Under the pieces are notes generated by a model. That model saw only the letters and a program-made list of their open reading frames with translations. It did not search any database and was not told where the DNA came from. A program made the translations under genes and the position numbers. A DNA stretch of 11,492 bases from Entomomonas sp964395065 (GTDB taxonomy: Bacteria; Pseudomonadota; Gammaproteobacteria; Pseudomonadales; Pseudomonadaceae), in the NCBI GenBank assembly GCA_964395065.1, contig CAYNAM010000081.1, forward strand, positions 1-11,492. Reading direction: 5' to 3'. Within the stretch, counting starts at the first letter, position 1. The number at the start of each line of letters is the position of its first letter. Below are positions 1 through 6,853 of the stretch, one piece after another.

Positions 1-71
1 ATAACTTCTGGGGCGAATACCAAAAATACCTTAAAGATAAGGCTGAAGTTAAATATTTTGACTTTGAATAG
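1..71 (+). CDS. 3' end of an unrecognised gene (partial, truncated by window start)
   Basis: Reading from base 3, one frame stays open for 22 codons and stops at the TAG at 69-71. The peptide starts NFWGEYQKYL and ends EVKYFDFE. It is rich in Lys, Glu and aromatic residues, as expected for the soluble tail of a protein. In Pseudomonas the gene before cvpA usually encodes a SPOR-domain protein, and this tail does not look like a SPOR domain to me, but 22 residues are too few to decide. A second frame is also open, from base 1 to about 102, but its peptide looks less natural. I do not recognise the product. Confidence 0.4.
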   Translation, partial: NFWGEYQKYLKDKAEVKYFDFE

Positions 72-87
72 TGTTTATACCGACAAT
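58..87 (+). promoter_or_regulatory. Possible sigma-70 promoter for cvpA-purF-metZ
   Basis: TTGACT (58-63, five of six matches to the -35 consensus) is followed after 18 bases by GACAAT (82-87, four of six matches to the -10 consensus). It lies at the 3' end of the upstream gene and would start transcription near base 94, inside the inverted repeat at 83-109. The spacing is acceptable but the -10 is weak. This is a prediction only. Confidence 0.3.
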
Positions 88-109
88 AGTTACCTATGGT
101 AACTATTGT
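83..109. repeat. Perfect 12-bp inverted repeat in front of cvpA
   Basis: The arms ACAATAGTTACC (83-94) and GGTAACTATTGT (98-109) are exact reverse complements around a 3-base TAT loop. As RNA this would make a 12-bp stem. The bases after it (TACGTAAG) are not a T-run, so it is not a classical intrinsic terminator. It lies between the upstream stop codon and the cvpA start, overlapping a possible -10. It could be an operator for a dimeric regulator, a stem in the 5' leader, or a T-poor transcription terminator of the upstream gene. Confidence 0.75.
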
Positions 110-135
110 TACGTAAGTAATAGAGAGCGTGTTTT

Positions 136-684
136 GTGGTATTTAACGAGATAGATTGGTGCATTATAGGCCTTATTCTTATTTCTACAGTGATTAGTCT
201 GTGGCGCGGTTTTGTAAAAGAAATTTTATCCCTTATTATTTGGATTGTGGCTGTTGTTGTTGCTTGGTTATACGGTGGCGCCTTTTCAAACTATCTATCC
301 CCTAATATTGAACAGGCATGGCTTCGGATTGCGATCAGTTGTGCAGTTTTGTTCATTTTAACGTTAATTGTTGGTGCAATTGTCAATTTTGTGTTGGCTC
401 GTTTAATCAAAGCAACGGGGTTATCCGCAACGGATCGTTTTTTAGGTATGTTTTTTGGTGCTGCACGTGGAGCCATAGCAGTTGTTATTGTTGTAGGGCT
501 TCTTGTCAATACCCCTGTATCGAATGAATCAAATACATGGAAAGAGTCATCACTAATCCCTTCTTTCCTTGTTGCTGCTAATTGGTCAAAGAATGTTGTA
601 TTGGGTGGTTGGCGTTCTATTCCTAAACCTGAAGATATTCCTTTAAACCCTAAGATAGATTTACCTGTGTCATCGTCACAGTAG
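136..684 (+). CDS. cvpA: CvpA family inner-membrane protein
   Basis: A 182-residue protein of the CvpA/colicin V production family, small inner-membrane proteins whose exact biochemical role is not settled. In other bacteria the gene is tied to colicin V export and cell-envelope stress tolerance. Four hydrophobic segments are visible (about residues 7-24, 29-50, 63-88 and 100-125). The family's conserved patch RGFVKE (24-29) follows the first one, and TGLSATDRFLGMFFGAARG precedes the fourth. The tail after about residue 130 is soluble and proline-containing. The start is a GTG at 136 with a GAGAG ribosome site 8 bases upstream. It is followed after 21 bases by purF, which is the Pseudomonas and enterobacterial arrangement and supports co-transcription. 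Identification is firm from sequence and position. Confidence 0.93.
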   Translation: MVFNEIDWCIIGLILISTVISLWRGFVKEILSLIIWIVAVVVAWLYGGAFSNYLSPNIEQAWLRIAISCAVLFILTLIVGAIVNFVLARLIKATGLSATDRFLGMFFGAARGAIAVVIVVGLLVNTPVSNESNTWKESSLIPSFLVAANWSKNVVLGGWRSIPKPEDIPLNPKIDLPVSSSQ

Positions 685-705
685 TTAATTATGAGGATCT
701 AATCC

Positions 706-2211
706 ATGTGTGGTATTGTCGGTATTGTAGGAACTGCAAATGTCAACCAAGCACTGTATGATGCGCTAATTGTTCTACAGCATCGTGGACAGGATGCAGC
801 AGGTATTGTAACTAGTAAAGATAATAAGTTATTTCTGCGTAAAGCTAATGGACTTGTGAAGGATGTGTTTCATACGCGCCACATGCAGCGGTTACTTGGT
901 AATTATGGGATAGGCCATGTACGCTATCCAACAGCAGGTAGTTCAAGTTCTGCGGAAGCGCAACCTTTTTATGTAAACTCACCTTATGGGATCACGCTAG
1001 CACATAATGGTAATTTAACGAATGTAGAAGAGCTATCTAAGAGCATTTATTTGTCTGACTTGCGACATGTGAATACCTCCTCTGACTCTGAGGTATTGTT
1101 GAATGCATTTGCTCATGAGTTAGCTAAGTCTAAAAAGTTACGCTTAGCACCTGATGATATTTTTGAGGCTGTCACTCAGTTGTATGAGCGTTGTGTGGGG
1201 GGATTTGCTGTGGTCTCCATGATTATAGGTCACGGCATTGTTGCTTTCCGCGATCCTAATGGTATTCGCCCGTTGGTATATGGTAGTCGTGAAACAGAGC
1301 AGGGCATAGAGTACATGGTGGCTTCAGAAAGTGTGGCTCTTGATGTGCTAGGTTTTACGTTAATTCGCGATGTTGCCCCAGGGGAAGCTATTTATATTAC
1401 AGAGCAAGGCGAGTTGTTTACTAAGCAATGTGTTGAGGTAAAACAGTTTACGCCATGTATTTTTGAGTATGTTTACTTAGCTCGTCCTGATTCGATTCTG
1501 GATGGAAGTTCTGTTTACAAATCTCGTCTTAAAATGGGTGAAAAACTGGCAGAGAAAATTTTAAGAGAGCGCCCTGATCACGATATTGATGTGGTGATTC
1601 CTATTCCAGATACCAGTAGAACTTCTGCATTGGAGCTAGCAAATTCGTTAGGTGTTAAGTTTAGAGAAGGGTTTATAAAAAATCGATATATTGGCCGTAC
1701 CTTTATTATGCCAGGCCAAGCAGAGCGTAAAAAGTCTGTAAGACAGAAGTTAAATGCTATTGAGTTAGAGTTTAAAGGTAAAAATGTTTTATTAGTTGAT
1801 GATTCCATTGTTCGTGGAACAACCTGTAAACAGATCGTTCAAATGGCAAGAGATTGCGGAGCTAAAAAAGTGTATTTTTGTTCGGCTGCGCCGGCGGTGC
1901 GTTATCCTAATGTTTATGGTATTGATATGCCGAGCGTTCATGAGTTGATTGCACATAATCGTACAACCGAAGAGGTTGCCCAGCTGATAGGTGCAGACTG
2001 GCTAGTTTATCAAGATCTTGAGGATTTAAAAGAAGCTGTGCGTTTTGAGGGAACAAATCTTCAAGAGTTTGATTGTGCAGTATTTGATGGACATTATGTG
2101 ACCGGTGATGTTAATGAGGCTTATTTACACCACATTGAAGAGGAGCGTAATGATAAAGCCCTAGGGAAAAAACAAGCTGAAACTGAAATTATAGAATTGC
2201 ATAATAACTAG
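706..2211 (+). CDS. purF: Amidophosphoribosyltransferase (glutamine PRPP amidotransferase)
   Basis: This enzyme makes 5-phosphoribosylamine from PRPP and glutamine, the committed step of de novo purine synthesis, in the cytoplasm. The 501-residue length is normal for the family. The protein opens with MCGIVGIVG, so Cys2 becomes the N-terminal catalytic nucleophile once Met is removed, and there is no propeptide. The class II glutaminase signature is seen in LQHRGQDAAG, GHVRYPTAG and AHNGN. The phosphoribosyltransferase half carries the PRPP-binding motif VLLVDDSIVRGTT (about 361-373) with acidic Asp365-Asp366. A GAGGAT ribosome site (693-698) precedes the ATG. The gene sits 21 bases after cvpA and 15 bases before metZ, so the three are almost certainly one operon. 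No PurR-type operator was recognised upstream. All catalytic elements look intact. Confidence 0.98.
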   Translation: MCGIVGIVGTANVNQALYDALIVLQHRGQDAAGIVTSKDNKLFLRKANGLVKDVFHTRHMQRLLGNYGIGHVRYPTAGSSSSAEAQPFYVNSPYGITLAHNGNLTNVEELSKSIYLSDLRHVNTSSDSEVLLNAFAHELAKSKKLRLAPDDIFEAVTQLYERCVGGFAVVSMIIGHGIVAFRDPNGIRPLVYGSRETEQGIEYMVASESVALDVLGFTLIRDVAPGEAIYITEQGELFTKQCVEVKQFTPCIFEYVYLARPDSILDGSSVYKSRLKMGEKLAEKILRERPDHDIDVVIPIPDTSRTSALELANSLGVKFREGFIKNRYIGRTFIMPGQAERKKSVRQKLNAIELEFKGKNVLLVDDSIVRGTTCKQIVQMARDCGAKKVYFCSAAPAVRYPNVYGIDMPSVHELIAHNRTTEEVAQLIGADWLVYQDLEDLKEAVRFEGTNLQEFDCAVFDGHYVTGDVNEAYLHHIEEERNDKALGKKQAETEIIELHNN

Positions 2212-2226
2212 AAAGAGACGGTAATT

Positions 2227-3438
2227 ATGACCAATAAATGGCAAGCAGGTCGTTTAAATAGCGATTTAGATGGTGTGGGTTTAGATACGCTAGCGGTAAG
2301 GGCAGGGCAAAAGCGAACGCCAGAGGCTGAACACAGTGAGGCTTTATTTTTAACAACTAGTTATGTCTTTGACTCAGCGGCTGATGCTGCAGATCATTTT
2401 TCAGGGGCGATAGCAGGGAATGTTTACTCACGCTATACCAATCCAACAGTACGTAATTTTGAAGAGCGTTTAGCTGCAATGGAAGGCGCTGAACAGGCCG
2501 TTGCCACTTCGTCGGGCATGGCGGCTATTTTGGCTTTAGTGATGTCTCTTTGTAGTGCGGGTGACCATATTGTTGTTTCGCAAAGCGTGTTTGGTTCGAC
2601 TATTAGTTTATTTGAAAAATACTTTAAGCGCTTTGGTATTGAGGTAGACTATGTACCTTTACAAGATATTGGTGCATGGGAAGCCGCTTATAAGGTCAAT
2701 ACAAAATTATTTTTTGTTGAGTCTCCTTCCAATCCTTTGTCGGAGTTAGTGGATATTGCTGTGCTTGCAACTTTAGCTCATGCAAGAGGCGTGCTTTTAG
2801 CAGTGGATAATAGCTTTTGTACGCCAGTGTTACAACAACCCATTAAGTTAGGGGCTGATATAGCTGTTTATTCAGCAACTAAATACATTGATGGGCAAGG
2901 GCGCTGCTTGGGTGGTGCATTAGCTGGTCGAGCAGAGCATATGAATGAAATGGTCGGCTTTTTGAGAACAGCGGGGCCTACCATGAGCCCTTTTAACGCT
3001 TGGATCTTTTTGAAAGGGTTAGAAACCTTGAAGTTACGAATGCAGGCACATAATGAGAATGCCTTAATGTTAGCCCAATGGTTAGAAAAGCAACCTAATG
3101 TTGAAAAGGTGTATTTTGCAGGACTAGAGAGTCATCCCCAACATACATTGGCTAAACGACAGCAGCAAGGGTTTGGGGCAGTGTTAGGTTTTGATGTGGT
3201 GGGAGGAAAAGAAGCGGCTTGGCGTTTAATTGATGCTACACGTTTGATTTCTATAACGGCTAATTTAGGGGATGCGAAGACAACGATTACGCATCCAGCG
3301 ACGACAACGCATGGCCGTGTTGCTCCAGAAGCACGTTTGAAAGCAGGCATCAAAGATGGTTTGCTACGTATAGCTGTAGGGCTTGAGGATATGGAAGATA
3401 TTAAAGCGGATTTGGTTAGAGGTTTAGCAGCTGTTTAA
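2227..3438 (+). CDS. metZ: O-succinylhomoserine sulfhydrylase
   Basis: A pyridoxal-phosphate enzyme of the Cys/Met metabolism family. It joins O-succinylhomoserine with sulfide to give homocysteine directly, bypassing cystathionine on the way to methionine. The 403-residue length equals that of Pseudomonas MetZ. Visible family motifs are YSRYTNPT (phosphate contacts), ATSSGMAA, the cofactor-side VDNSFCTPVLQQP, and the cofactor lysine in YSATKYIDGQG (Lys219). THPATTTHG near residue 358 belongs to the substrate pocket of the family. The calls MetZ, MetB or MetY cannot be separated by motif alone. The purF-metZ adjacency, typical of Pseudomonas, and overall likeness favour MetZ. The gene ends 14 bases before a strong terminator, closing the operon. 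Confidence 0.92.
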   Translation: MTNKWQAGRLNSDLDGVGLDTLAVRAGQKRTPEAEHSEALFLTTSYVFDSAADAADHFSGAIAGNVYSRYTNPTVRNFEERLAAMEGAEQAVATSSGMAAILALVMSLCSAGDHIVVSQSVFGSTISLFEKYFKRFGIEVDYVPLQDIGAWEAAYKVNTKLFFVESPSNPLSELVDIAVLATLAHARGVLLAVDNSFCTPVLQQPIKLGADIAVYSATKYIDGQGRCLGGALAGRAEHMNEMVGFLRTAGPTMSPFNAWIFLKGLETLKLRMQAHNENALMLAQWLEKQPNVEKVYFAGLESHPQHTLAKRQQQGFGAVLGFDVVGGKEAAWRLIDATRLISITANLGDAKTTITHPATTTHGRVAPEARLKAGIKDGLLRIAVGLEDMEDIKADLVRGLAAV

Positions 3439-3452
3439 CACTAAAAAGAAAT

Positions 3453-3481
3453 AAAAAAGCAGGTTTTTAACCTGCTTTTTT
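3453..3481. terminator. Bidirectional intrinsic terminator between metZ and argF
   Basis: A perfect 13-bp inverted repeat: AAAAAAGCAGGTT (3453-3465), a TTT loop, then AACCTGCTTTTTT (3469-3481). Read on either strand it gives a stem followed by a U-tract, so it can stop both metZ (plus) and argF (minus), which converge here. Its right edge runs into the argF stop codon (complement of 3480-3482), so the argF hairpin begins at the end of its coding region. Confidence 0.95.
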
Positions 3482-4394
3482 ATGCTTGGCTTTGTTGATA
3501 TAAAAACTCGAGTAATGCTTTTTGTGCGTGTAGACGATTTTCAGCTTGTTGCCAAACAACAGAGCGAGGGTCATCTAATAATGTTTCGCTGATCTCTTCG
3601 CCGCGATGAGCAGGTAAGCAATGCATAAAGACAACATCGGGACTTGCAAGGTCAAGTAGTTGTTCGGTTACTTGGAATCCTTGGAATTTTTGTAAGCGCT
3701 CTGCTGCTTCATCTTCTTGTCCCATGGATGCAAAAACATCTGTGCTAACAAGGTGTGATCCTTTAATGGCTTCTTTAGGATCATACATAATTTCAATATG
3801 GCCTTTGGCTTTTTCTACATAATAAGGGTCGGGTTCGAAACCTTTTGGGCAAGCAACTTTTAATTGAAAATCAAATTGAACAGCTGCTTCAGCATAACTG
3901 TTACACATGTTATTGCCATCGCCAATCCAAGTGACTGTTTTTCCAGCAATATCTCCCCTAGCCTCCACAAAAGTTTGCATGTCAGCTAATAATTGGCAAG
4001 GATGCAGTGCATCGGTTAGCGCATTAATCACTGGAACGCTAGAATTTTCTGCAAACTCAACCACTTTATCATGGCCAAAGGTTCTGATCATGATGATATC
4101 GATCATGCTAGAGATTACGATAGCGGAGTCATGGATAGTTTCTCCACGGCCTAATTGGGTATCGCGCGGTGATAAAAAGATGGCTTGTCCGCCTAGTTGA
4201 ATCATTCCTGATTCAAAAGAGACACGAGTCCGCGTTGATGATTTTTCAAAAATCATTCCAAGAACTCGTCCTTCAAGTGTTCTGTGGGGGATGTTATTAT
4301 TGCGTAGTTTTTTAAGTTCTATCGCGCGTTGAATAATGTTTGCTAATTCTTGTTTTGAACAGTCGAATAAGGATAGAAAGTGGCGTACAGTCAT
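3480..4394 (-). CDS. argF: Ornithine carbamoyltransferase, anabolic type
   Basis: Transfers the carbamoyl group from carbamoyl phosphate to ornithine to make citrulline in arginine biosynthesis, in the cytoplasm. The 304-residue length fits the anabolic Pseudomonas-type ArgF (about 305). Signatures present are the carbamoyl-phosphate loop SSTRTR (52-57), the block GGQAIFLSPRDTQLGRGE, HPCQ (131-134), the ornithine-binding SMG (223-225) and the catalytic HCLP (258-261). All key residues are intact. The ATG is the complement of 4392-4394, with an AGGA ribosome site about 9 bases upstream. The gene stands alone, convergent with metZ and divergent from the c-di-GMP gene. Its monocistronic layout and the dyad at its promoter suggest its own control, possibly by arginine, but no convincing ArgR box was seen. 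Confidence 0.97.
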   Translation of the reverse strand: MTVRHFLSLFDCSKQELANIIQRAIELKKLRNNNIPHRTLEGRVLGMIFEKSSTRTRVSFESGMIQLGGQAIFLSPRDTQLGRGETIHDSAIVISSMIDIIMIRTFGHDKVVEFAENSSVPVINALTDALHPCQLLADMQTFVEARGDIAGKTVTWIGDGNNMCNSYAEAAVQFDFQLKVACPKGFEPDPYYVEKAKGHIEIMYDPKEAIKGSHLVSTDVFASMGQEDEAAERLQKFQGFQVTEQLLDLASPDVVFMHCLPAHRGEEISETLLDDPRSVVWQQAENRLHAQKALLEFLYQQSQA

Positions 4395-4419
4395 GTGAAT
4401 TATCCTATTGATAATTTAG

Positions 4420-4440
4420 TAGTTTAGGTTTACTAAACTA
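4420..4440. repeat. Inverted repeat overlapping the likely argF promoter
   Basis: The arms TAGTTTAG (4420-4427) and CTAAACTA (4433-4440) are perfect reverse complements around 5 bases (GTTTA). On the minus strand a good -10 match, TATAGT (complement of 4437-4442), overlaps the distal arm, so transcription of argF would start within the dyad. This is the usual place for a repressor operator. The sequence does not resemble an E. coli ARG box, so the regulator is unknown. No good -35 was found. Confidence 0.45.
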
Positions 4441-4583
4441 TAGTCTAGAAAGGCTATAAAGAGTTCTATTTGATATGGATTATGGCATAAAATCTATTCT
4501 ATTAAAAGAATAGTAGGTGTTTTTTTAGCTTACATGGCATTGAGTAAGTTTAATTTCCTATACGTAATAGTGTATAGTTGCAT

Positions 4584-4592
4584 TGTGATAAT
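4584..4592 (+). promoter_or_regulatory. Possible extended -10 promoter of the GGDEF/EAL gene
   Basis: TGTGATAAT is an extended -10 (TGn plus GATAAT, five of six matches). It would give a start near 4599 and a leader of about 45 bases. No good -35 was found at the proper distance, which extended -10 promoters can tolerate. The downstream TAATAGTG copy at 4601-4608 would lie at the start of the transcript. Confidence 0.3.
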
Positions 4593-4643
4593 CGATTACT
4601 TAATAGTGGTTACTAATAGGCATGTTTAAATAGGCTAGTGAAA

Positions 4644-6764
4644 ATGGGATTTCTAAATGATATTACTGAGCGAAAGCAGTTTCGGCGTTATATATTAGAT
4701 GCTTGGCAACAATATTCAACATTAAAATCTTTAATTAAAGAACCTTTAATTTTAATTGATGTTCGTACAGGACGTATTGTTGATATTAATGCTGCTTTTG
4801 AAAGAGTATTAGGCTGGACAATGGATCAGGTCGTTGGCACTCCCATTGCTGACTTAGAAATATGGAAAGACCCACTGCGGGTAAAAATAATAAATTTGGT
4901 GTTAAAGAAGCGCTCAATTAAGCTCACAGATATTCAGTTTTATAACATGGATGGTGACGTTCTAACAGGCGAGTTATCTGCAAAAGTTGTTCGTTTAAAT
5001 AGTGGTTTGGCCATTTTAGCTACTTTTTTTCATAGCCATAACCTGTTGGCCGTAGAGCAGTTTTTTGATGTGGATGAAATGGAGTTTTCATCGGCTTTTG
5101 ATCCTATTGGTGATGTGGTTATGATTTCTGAACTCGAATCGGCTAGATATATTAAGGCGAGCGAGTCCCTAAGAGATGTATTGGGATGTGATCCTTCTGA
5201 GCTGCTTTATAAAAACGAGTTTGATTTGGGCATATGGGCCAGTGTGTCAGAGCGACAAGTTTTTTTAGAGACGGTAAAAAAGGAGGGAGCAAAACTGTTT
5301 GAAGCGGCTATGTATCGCCCTGATTTGGGGTATATGCCGATTAAATTTATGGTGGATGTTTTTACAGCAAATGGTTGTAGCTATGTGTTAATGGTTGGAC
5401 ATGATGTGACTAGCTTACGTAAAGCTGAGCGTCGAGCAATTCATTTAGCTTATCATGATCCATTGACTAATTTACCGAATCGAACATTATTATATGAGCG
5501 TTTAGATCAGCAGATTAAGCTAGTACAACGCTATAAACTGCACGCTGCATTATTGTTTTTGGATTTAGATCATTTTAAAAATATTAATGACTCCATTGGA
5601 CATCCTATTGGTGATGCTGTATTAAAAATTGTGACAACACGTCTCAAAGCTAGTATTCGAGCTAATGATACAGTTTCACGTGTAGGGGGCGATGAGTTTA
5701 TTATTTTATTGGCACGTTTAGAGGGAGATTTTAATGATGTTGAACGGCAAGTATTAATTACGGCTGAGCGCGTCAGAGAAATACTGTGTGAGCCTATGTT
5801 GATTGATGCACATCGACTACAGATTTCTACTAGTATTGGTGTGACCATTATCCCTGAGCATGGCATTAATACGTCTGAATTAATAAAGCGTGCGGATATT
5901 GCGTTATATAAAGCAAAAGAGTTAGGTCGCAATATGATTGCAACCTTTCGTAGCTCAATGCAGTCAGCAGTTGTACAGCGGATGCGTATTGAAGCAAAGA
6001 TGCGTCAAGCCTTACAGAATAAAGAGTTTAAGTTATGTTTTCATCCTCAAGTGTTTTCTAGAACTCATGAAATTACAGGAGCAGAAGCGCTTATTCGATG
6101 GGTACAAGGAAAGGATATTTTTTCACCTGAGCATTTTATTGATATTCTCGAAGAGACACAGCTCATCATTGAGGTGGGAGAGTGGATTATTCTTGAGGCA
6201 TGTCGGTTATATGCAAAGTTAATGAACAATAAAGCTATTTCGTTGTTGGATTTTAAATTTTGTGTGAATGTTAGCCCTAGACAATTACAGCATGAGGGTT
6301 TTTACTCTCTGATAGAAAGAGCTTTTAAACAATACAGTATTCCTAAAAATGCCATCACATTAGAGGTAACAGAGGGGATTGTTATTCAAAAGACTAATTC
6401 TATTATTGAAAAAATGTGTCTGTTAAGGGAGTTAGGAGTTAATTTTGCTATTGACGATTTTGGAACAGGTTATTCTTCTTTATCCTATTTGAAGAAACTT
6501 CCCATTGATATGTTGAAGATTGATAAAACATTTGTTGATACTATCACAACAGATATTCACGATGCAGGTATTGTGAGTGCCATTATTACGATGGCAAACA
6601 GTTTAGACTTTGAGGTGATTGCCGAGGGAGTAGAGACGGCAGATCAATTATCTATTTTAGAGGAAAAAGGGTGTTACCTATACCAAGGTTACTTATTTAG
6701 CAAGCCCCTAGCATTTGATTCTTTACAAGCATTGCTTGTTGCGCAAAGTAGTCGACAAATTTAA
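4644..6764 (+). CDS. PAS-PAS-GGDEF-EAL cyclic-di-GMP signalling protein
   Basis: A cytoplasmic protein of 706 residues with no membrane segment. It has two PAS-like sensor domains (about 33-130 and 145-255), a diguanylate cyclase domain (about 265-425) and a c-di-GMP phosphodiesterase domain (about 445-690). The cyclase has an intact GGDEF (348-352) and an inhibitory I-site RAND (339-342) at the canonical distance. The phosphodiesterase keeps EALIR (481-485), NVSPRQL, EVTEG, DDFGTGYSSL (Asp604-Asp605), LKID and AEGVET (660-665). Both activities are therefore possible and the net output cannot be predicted. I chose ATG 4644 over GTG 4638 because the AGG at 4632-4634 lies 9 bases from the ATG but only 3 from the GTG. 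The first residues, MGFLNDITERKQF, look like the end of a further PAS/PAC unit. The ligand of the PAS domains is unknown. The next gene follows after 89 bases. Confidence 0.93.
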   Translation: MGFLNDITERKQFRRYILDAWQQYSTLKSLIKEPLILIDVRTGRIVDINAAFERVLGWTMDQVVGTPIADLEIWKDPLRVKIINLVLKKRSIKLTDIQFYNMDGDVLTGELSAKVVRLNSGLAILATFFHSHNLLAVEQFFDVDEMEFSSAFDPIGDVVMISELESARYIKASESLRDVLGCDPSELLYKNEFDLGIWASVSERQVFLETVKKEGAKLFEAAMYRPDLGYMPIKFMVDVFTANGCSYVLMVGHDVTSLRKAERRAIHLAYHDPLTNLPNRTLLYERLDQQIKLVQRYKLHAALLFLDLDHFKNINDSIGHPIGDAVLKIVTTRLKASIRANDTVSRVGGDEFIILLARLEGDFNDVERQVLITAERVREILCEPMLIDAHRLQISTSIGVTIIPEHGINTSELIKRADIALYKAKELGRNMIATFRSSMQSAVVQRMRIEAKMRQALQNKEFKLCFHPQVFSRTHEITGAEALIRWVQGKDIFSPEHFIDILEETQLIIEVGEWIILEACRLYAKLMNNKAISLLDFKFCVNVSPRQLQHEGFYSLIERAFKQYSIPKNAITLEVTEGIVIQKTNSIIEKMCLLRELGVNFAIDDFGTGYSSLSYLKKLPIDMLKIDKTFVDTITTDIHDAGIVSAIITMANSLDFEVIAEGVETADQLSILEEKGCYLYQGYLFSKPLAFDSLQALLVAQSSRQI

Positions 6765-6853
6765 CAATTAATGGATGTATTTTATGACGGCCAATAGTAA
6801 AATAGAAGGCTTGATGAAAAGGTATTCGTTTTGTTGTAGAGTGACGTCATATA

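Larger units (their letters stand above)
4395..4643. other. Divergent intergenic region between argF and the GGDEF/EAL gene
   Basis: This 249-base AT-rich spacer has no open frame of note and must hold the start signals for both flanking genes. It contains a dyad at 4420-4440, a weak AT-rich hairpin at 4494-4513, an extended -10 at 4584-4592, and the direct repeat TAATAGTG at 4565-4572 and 4601-4608. No tRNA or recognisable small RNA was seen. Confidence 0.7.

Noticed and set aside
1072..1097. Inverted repeat AATACCTC / GAGGTATT inside purF
   Set aside because: An 8-bp stem with a 10-base loop is expected about once or twice by chance in this much DNA, and it is inside an intact conserved gene.
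4494..4526. AT-rich hairpin (CTATTCT / AGAATAG) followed by a run of seven T
   Set aside because: The stem is only 7 weak base pairs and the T-run is 6 bases away. It also sits between divergent genes, where no plus-strand transcript needs ending, so I did not call a terminator.
4638..4643. GTG at 4638 as the start of the GGDEF/EAL gene
   Set aside because: The ribosome-binding AGG would be only 3 bases away; the ATG at 4644 has proper spacing.
6842..6849. Palindrome TGACGTCA just before the pilin-like gene
   Set aside because: An isolated 8-base palindrome is common by chance, and it lies too near the start codon to be assigned a role.
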